Shown here: piece by piece, positions 19,301 to 24,414 of the stretch | Numbering within the stretch: position 1 is the stretch's first letter | How the letters are laid out: every line of letters begins with the position of its first letter | Assembly (NCBI GenBank): GCA_000226015.1 | Contig: JH152873.1 | Coordinates: 32,242-56,655, forward strand | DNA from: Mnemiopsis leidyi | Lineage: Eukaryota; Ctenophora; Tentaculata; Lobata; Bolinopsidae | Direction: 5' to 3' | DNA: 24,414 nucleotides | Position numbers and translations under genes: made by a program | The notes under the pieces: generated by a model | Databases searched by the model: none | Told to the model about the DNA's origin: nothing | The model's input: the letters and a program-made list of their open reading frames with translations, nothing else

Positions 19301-22300
19301 AAATGCATTCCTGTATCAGTTATAGCGGTTAAAATTGAGTACCTGGTTAAATGTGGTTTCATGCCAGTTAAGTTGAACTAGGTAATAAATTTGCATTTTT
19401 GCACTTTGACTTCAATCAATTTTCATTTCTAGGAATTCTTTGATGATTTACGCTTTAACAAATTTATAATCCGACATCTGCCCTAACGTTTCGTTGTTTT
19501 ATTGAAATGGCAGATTTGTAAAAATCTGAAAATTTACCCAGTTGCTAATAAACTGCCTACTCTAGCAGGCAAAGTGCAAACCCCACTAGTTCTAAAATAT
19601 GAAGTTTGCTAAATGACAGAGGTATTTAATGGCTGCCAAATGCCAAGTCATGGCTAAAGATATCCCATACTATCTCCAAAAAGCGAAAATGAGTTATAAT
19701 CTCATGGCATTTAAAGTGAAACAAGATCTTCACATCCCCCCTCGCCAAATCATCTCTTTTTCCACTAAAGCGAAGTTTTGCTAAAGGTGCCCTGCCTATT
19801 ACTCACTACAGATTGTTATCTGGTCGACTAAAGACACGAGACATGCAGTATATTATACTATAGACTAATGGACCCTCCTCGTATATATACTATAATGTAC
19901 TACAAACTGCACATACTGTAGGCTAGCAGCTTCGTCTAGCCTGATTGCCCTTTGTCGAAACAAGTTCCTGAATTAAGTTTGTCTTGCTTCTTTAGCGTGC
20001 AGTTCATTGAGACTGTGATAATCATTAATTAATAATTCTCCGTGTTTCAGTTAACCCTCCTTTGATAAGAGAAGCAAAACTGGACCACTAATCGTAGGTA
20101 GTTTACTTTTAGAAAAAATGTCGACTTCGAAATAATGCAAATGTCTGATCACACTTTGACATTTCACAGTTGTTGAGCTTTACAAAGTTTCCTAATTGTT
20201 AATTGCTACAGGCTACATTCCGCTTATGCCATGTGCAAGGTAAACTATAATCTGACTTAGCTGTACTTAGATGTGATAATGATAGGCGATTTTAAGATCG
20301 TCAGTATTTTCTCAAGTTTACTAAATGTAAGTTACAGCCCAAGGTTATTATTTTCACCAAGTCCGTGAAAATTGTTTCTCTTCTTTACACTCTGACGTCA
20401 CACCCATAGCTGCAAGATCTGATCGTATCATGTAACGTTATAATAGCAGCGTGAGCAGTACCCAACCACCAACTGTCTTTTAAACGCCCAAATTTTGAAA
20501 TGCCTCCTCTCTATTTCTCTCGTTACAATCTGTTTGAGTGGAAATCTAGGGTCAGGTGCAGCTTTCATTTACAGTCCGTGGTGGTGTGTGAAGGTGGTTA
20601 TTTCTGAAATTCTAATTACTAGGTTAATTACAGGACAGTGGAATAAAGGGTGTCCCCTAAGTTAAAATACCATTTGTTGGCAGGGGTCGGTATTTAACAA
20701 AATATGGTAAATACGGCCTAGCAGCTGTATTGGTTTTAAAACCGAGAAAATATTTTAGAGTTCATCCGGGCTTAGTATTTATAGGTGTTGTTTGACGCAG
20801 CTGGATTGTTGTTTATGGTTTTTTATCTATCCGTTTTTATTAAAAACTTACTTAGCTGCTTTTACTTCACCGATTTCTAAAAATTTTCGTCCCCTTTTAA
20901 AGACAAGTTTTTAAAGACAAGTTTTGATGACTTTCAACTTGAATTTTACTTGTAATCCCGACAGATGAAGAGGAGCCCGAGCGTGTAAAGAGGAGTCTAA
21001 ACAAACGGAAGAGTTTGGAGAGTTTAAAAAACAGGACATGTGTCGTGTTGTTAGCTGCTGACCACCTATTTTTTAAACACATTGGTGAGTTGTTAAATAT
21101 AGATACACAATCTATCTCTAGATCTTGTCATCGAAGATAGTTGGACGCTGAAGCTAACAATAGTAGAAACTTAATGCAAGCCCAAAGATTTTATTTTCAG
21201 ATTTTCAAATAACCTGATTTATCTATTCTTTCTCAACTTTTAAAGCAGACGTCATTAGTCCTTCACGTGCTCGTTTCTATATCAACCATGCTTCACTTCG
21301 AATTTTACATTTAAATTTTGGAAGAATCGGGGAAGAATCAATTAGGAACTTACGTTAAAATTCGCCATTGTAGGTCTGGGAAGTATTCGGGGAGGGTTGC
21401 TGGGTTGCCGACTGACGTCTTCACAACATAAACTATCCCATAATTAAAAACTTGCTCACTGCTTCTAGATTCCCAACCGTTAGGTTAAACTATTCAAATT
21501 ATTTTAAATATTGGTTTTTAACTTGGTAAATCAGTTTTGCTGACAAATTCAAACATGTAAATTAAAGACTGCTCACAGTCTTTAAGTCTGAGTAGCGTTC
21601 CCGACTGACTGATTTCGATTTAGCGTTCAATTTTAGTTTAGAAACATATTCTCTGTTTTCAAACGGTCCAAAGGTCGATTTTCGGGCTTATTCGACTGTC
21701 TCAATGGGAAAAAATAAAAAGGTCGTTTAGGGATATGTTTATTTTCTGATTAACATGTAGAATTGCTCTAATATATGAGTAAAACGGTATCTGAATAGCA
21801 TCGTGGGACCTCTAAATGTATCCAGATTTTACATTTAAGTACATACATTGCTTATCAGTTTATGGATAGACAAATAATAAAATTTTATCATTCACTTCAT
21901 ATCATTAGTAAGAATCTAACATATTCGCCTCATATCATTAGCAAAAATTCACTTCATTAGCACTTTTCTGAACGTTGAATCGTTACAAACCGCTGAAATG
22001 CGATGTAATGCAGTACTCATGAAGACATAGTAACGTTGATAAATCCAATCGTAATTCCTCGTCGCTATAAGGTCTCCCCAAGTGAAGCTAAACTCTGCTG
22101 AACCTCCACTACAGTATTCTGCTAGCTGTGACATTGTGACACGCACCGCTGTGTCACATAAGTGTGACACTGTAACACTGCCACTACTATACTGTGAAGT
22201 TGGATCTTATCTGGCAATGTTGGATTGTTAGACGGGGTGGAATCTGAGCAAATATTTGTCGGGATAAAATGTCGTTGTAACGAGATGTTATATCTTGTAC

Positions 22301-22677
22301 TGTGTCGTGTAACGCTCTGGTTTTTTGTACCGTTTGCTTGTTCCTGGCGTTCTTTACTTTTGTTACAAACAATTCTCTCCTATCCTGTCGAAATAACTTA
22401 ATAACATGCAGAGTAGTTGTAATTACTCTAACTCTGTCGACTGCTACTTAAGGTTAAATCACTCTATCTCTAAATCTCTCTATAGCTCTCTCTCTCTTTC
22501 TAGGAAAAGAAAGCGTGTCAACTACTACAAAAGAGCTGTTACTTCACCTTTACGAGGCTAACAAGATTTACCGTTCCACTGATTTCGACTTTGACGGCCG
22601 CAGTGACAACGTGGGGTTCGCCGTGGGAAATGTCACTATTTTCCAGCGCGAAAATATGGCTGAGAACAAATTCTTTG
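16304..22677 (+). CDS. ADAM17: ADAM17-like (ADAM10/17 group) metalloprotease, N-terminal part
   Basis: This is a membrane sheddase of the reprolysin (M12B) family that releases ectodomains of cell-surface proteins. Seven exons are visible: 16304-16361, 16773-16878, 17019-17092, 17238-17416, 20212-20239, 20965-21084 and 22504-22677. All have GT-AG borders and consistent phases, giving 246 residues. Residues 1-19 are a signal peptide (KSILSVLLILAIHG). Prodomain landmarks are GNHRQFSLLL, SGHVQGE, GYLDENGNFIGHVQ and YHVEPAHRY. VMYR-STE leads to FRLCHVQ, where Cys145 aligns with the ADAM17 VCGY cysteine switch. RVKR (155-158) is a furin site. RTCVVLLAADHLFFKHIG and STTTKELL...IYRSTDF start the catalytic domain. 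The prodomain (about 140 residues) is shorter than human ADAM17's. The HExxHxxGxxH site would lie beyond the window. DHLFFK is ADAM10-like; the STTT block and the VYRSE-to-Cys spacing favour ADAM17. Confidence 0.86.
17411..17687 (+). repeat. 92-bp tandem triplication across an exon-intron junction
   Basis: Three near-identical 92-bp units start at 17411, 17503 and 17595. Each begins with cagcttgtaaag, which is the last two codons of ADAM exon 4 plus its gtaaag donor. The first unit contains the real exon end, and the other two lie in intron 4. Each junction also reads ttccag before ctt, like a 3' splice acceptor. Confidence 0.95.
18622..18636 (+). repeat. 15-base poly-G run
   Basis: Fifteen consecutive Gs, followed shortly by ggggg at 18643-18647, could form a G-quadruplex. 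Length errors in sequencing are likely here. Confidence 0.9.
18695..18787 (+). repeat. Hairpin-headed dispersed repeat, copy 2
   Basis: It starts with tgcc-gaa-ggca (18695-18705). The next 70 or so bases match 14499-14570 almost exactly, including more than 40 identical bases at the start, then gtgggtaggtaggtagatgg, and a gtgtccg block. It lies in ADAM intron 4 in the same orientation as copy 1. Confidence 0.85.
21085..22503. other. ADAM intron 6, no gene seen
   Basis: Intronic sequence ending in a strong ctctctctctttctag acceptor. An inverted repeat gtgtcaca-taag-tgtgacac lies at 22151-22170. A minus-strand open frame at 21949-22170 is discussed under rejected items. Confidence 0.5.
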
Positions 22678-23966
22678 GTAAGTGCGTTGTCGTGATGGGT
22701 ATATCTAGCATAGGATTAAGCATAATATATCAATATCGTAATATTTATTTATTAAATGACAAAGGTTGTCCCAGGTTTCTGATTTCCCTAGATCGACGTA
22801 CCGATATTTTCCATCTTAATTTTTGCTGAGTTTAGGGTCTGAAACGTGATATTACCGCTGATCACGTGACGTGATTACATGCCGAACCGGCTGAGGTGCT
22901 GTAACATGTCAACATGATAATTGTGAAACGTTGCCATTACACGAGCCTCAAAGCACCCATCTAAATTCCCCAGAATGACACTAACATCTTTGCACGCCAT
23001 GATTTCGCCGACTCAATCTAGAAAAAACATTCTTTCACCGTTCTTGTCAAGAATCCATCTTTCCTCCTCATTACAAAAATCAACAAGTCAGTACTTTAAT
23101 AACAGCTAAGTCCCTAGCTTGTCGTCTAGATGTTCCACGTCTGGAGACTACAGAAAAATTATAATATCTAGAATATCGGGCTCTCTTTCCACCATGCAGG
23201 TTGTGTCCTAATGTTCCCTTTATCACTGTATTTGAAGTTTTCACAAGTCGCGGTATTCTGTCCTGACAGTAACATATTTGGCATTTTACGACTAGTTGTT
23301 AAGAGTTTTTCTGTTTGTACCCTCCTGTCAAGCCGCCCTGGTACGAACTTTAGTCGGCCTTAGTTCTAAACTGTTCACTTGCAAATTGTTCACCCAGTTT
23401 CATTGACGTTTAGTTTTACAAAAACTTAACTACTAAGGACTTTCTTCAGAGCCATGAAGCCATGTCATGATTATAGTATTGGGGAGTCAGGTTGATATTT
23501 GTGACATTTTCATAATTTTACATTGCACCAGCTAATACCATTTCGTTGCAGTCTTCGGAACATGATATGACTTCATTAAGACTCCTTTATGTCCCATTGT
23601 CCCAGTATTTAACTAGACTTTGTAATTACTACTAGTACGGCTGTAAATTTTATTCTTTATTTGAGGAATTTTGTAACTTCTGCTTTATAGAACCTTTTAA
23701 GAATGCAGTAAAAGCTTGTATTTGTAGCCCTTTTGTCGACGATATTCACCTGTACAGATAACGAAACAAAAATTCTATAAATAGCACGATATAGACACCT
23801 AATGCATTAATGTGAGTTGAATTATCACGAATATTGGGGGACGTTGAAGTGCCTGCACCTGTTAGACATTGCTCTAATTGCAGTAAACAACACCTCCTTC
23901 TCCATTAACAAAACTAGGAGCAACGTCCCCTTTGTCCCTTTTGTTTGGATAGTTATTTTTTCCCGT
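22678..23966. other. Start of ADAM intron 7, no further exon found
   Basis: No exon with in-phase AG/GT borders and catalytic-domain coding was recognised. A cacgtgacgtga element near 22864 combines an E-box (CACGTG) with a CRE-like half, but nothing shows that it is functional. Confidence 0.45.
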
Positions 23967-24150
23967 ATCTTGCCATTTGGGCCCGAAGGGCCCAAATGGC
24001 AAGATTGTTTTGATACGTTTTGTGCACGTGCACAAAAAGTACAAAACAAGGGTTGGCGATCGACAGCGTAAATCGGGGTATTTTGGAATATTAGCTCAAA
24101 AAGTGTCCGTCCGTACGTAGGCGCGCACGTCCGCGCGCACGCTCCTTTAT
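23967..24150. repeat. Long hairpin plus palindrome and GC-rich tail (possible third member of the repeat type)
   Basis: An 18-bp perfect inverted repeat (23967-23984 with 23988-24005) is separated by only GAA. A perfect 20-bp palindrome follows at 24018-24037 (ttttgtgcacgtgcacaaaa). About 70 bp later comes gtgtccgtccgt and a CpG-rich stretch of cgcgcacg blocks to about 24142. The hairpin-GAA head and gtgtccg tail resemble copies 1 and 2, but the arms and middle differ. Confidence 0.6.
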
Positions 24151-24414
24151 CAAACTTAATTATGTATACAAATACGATTGTAGGTTTTAACTGCCCGAGG
24201 CCGCATAATGGATTTGACATCTGCATCATGAAATGTATACATAATTGCCTTGCAACAAGATGTGCGATCAAACAATAACCAGTAAAAGTAAAGTACGATC
24301 AAAATTCTTTTGACTTAAGTTTAATTGACTTTTGTCGAATGACAGATTAAAACGCCATAAGCATAAAAACGACGCAGTATAGAATAAATTATGAAGGCAG
24401 CACATACAATGCAA

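Larger units (their letters stand above)
17688..20211. other. ADAM intron 4 (most of 2.8 kb), no separate gene seen
   Basis: It contains a poly-G run and the second copy of the hairpin-headed repeat (listed separately). Minus-strand frames at 18872-19072 and 19174-19362 show no domain. It ends at the ttgctacag acceptor of the 28-nt microexon. Confidence 0.5.

Noticed and set aside
21949-22170. Minus-strand frame with a DWIYQRYYVF...ALHR stretch, faintly like a transposase remnant
   Set aside because: The resemblance is too short and I cannot name a family; no flanking inverted repeats were found.
23825-24271. 148-residue minus-strand frame at the window end
   Set aside because: It runs through the hairpin, the palindrome and the GC-rich repeat tail, so the open frame is most likely chance.

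Overview
The window looks like nuclear DNA of an invertebrate animal. It is AT-rich, its genes are split by GT-AG introns, and it is full of minisatellites and small dispersed repeats. The recognisable genes belong to metazoan families: an anoctamin (TMEM16), a synaptic-vesicle-type MFS transporter (SVOP/SV2 group) and an ADAM10/ADAM17-type metalloprotease. I cannot name the species. No operons, bacterial signals, CRISPR arrays or viral genes were seen. All gene models were built by hand from splice sites and reading-frame continuity.

Layout: 1-216 is a 19-bp minisatellite. 225-627 (minus) is a tentative small gene start, head-to-head with the next gene. 1215-8629 (plus) holds six exons of an SVOP-like transporter, covering the N-terminus to about TM4/5. 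Its third intron is about 6.1 kb and contains, on the opposite strand, a complete six-exon anoctamin gene (2006-5036) whose splice phases all close to give 763 residues. After 8629 no further transporter exon is visible. Instead there is a 17-bp minisatellite (8774-9127), a possible small secreted Cys-rich protein on the minus strand (9872-10630), a foldback element with a tRNA-like core (11072-11422), a 45-bp minisatellite running into a 13-N assembly gap (11946-12338), and 12.4-16.3 kb of repeat-rich DNA without a convincing gene.

16304-22677 (plus) holds the first seven exons of an ADAM17-like sheddase: signal peptide, prodomain, a cysteine-switch-like Cys on a 28-nt microexon, a furin-type RVKR site and the start of the catalytic domain. 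The gene runs out of the window. Its fourth exon-intron junction has been tandemly triplicated (92 bp x 3), so three identical splice donors lie in a row.

The genes do not form an obvious pathway. The transporter and anoctamin are linked by nesting and possible transcriptional interference. The most interesting signals are: (i) the nested anoctamin, whose six canonical Ca2+ ligands are reduced to two by a gap-free alignment made by eye; (ii) the cysteine-switch microexon and the triplicated donor in the ADAM gene; (iii) a dispersed repeat type headed by short hairpins with a C/G-A-A loop. I do not see a wholly new multi-gene system here.
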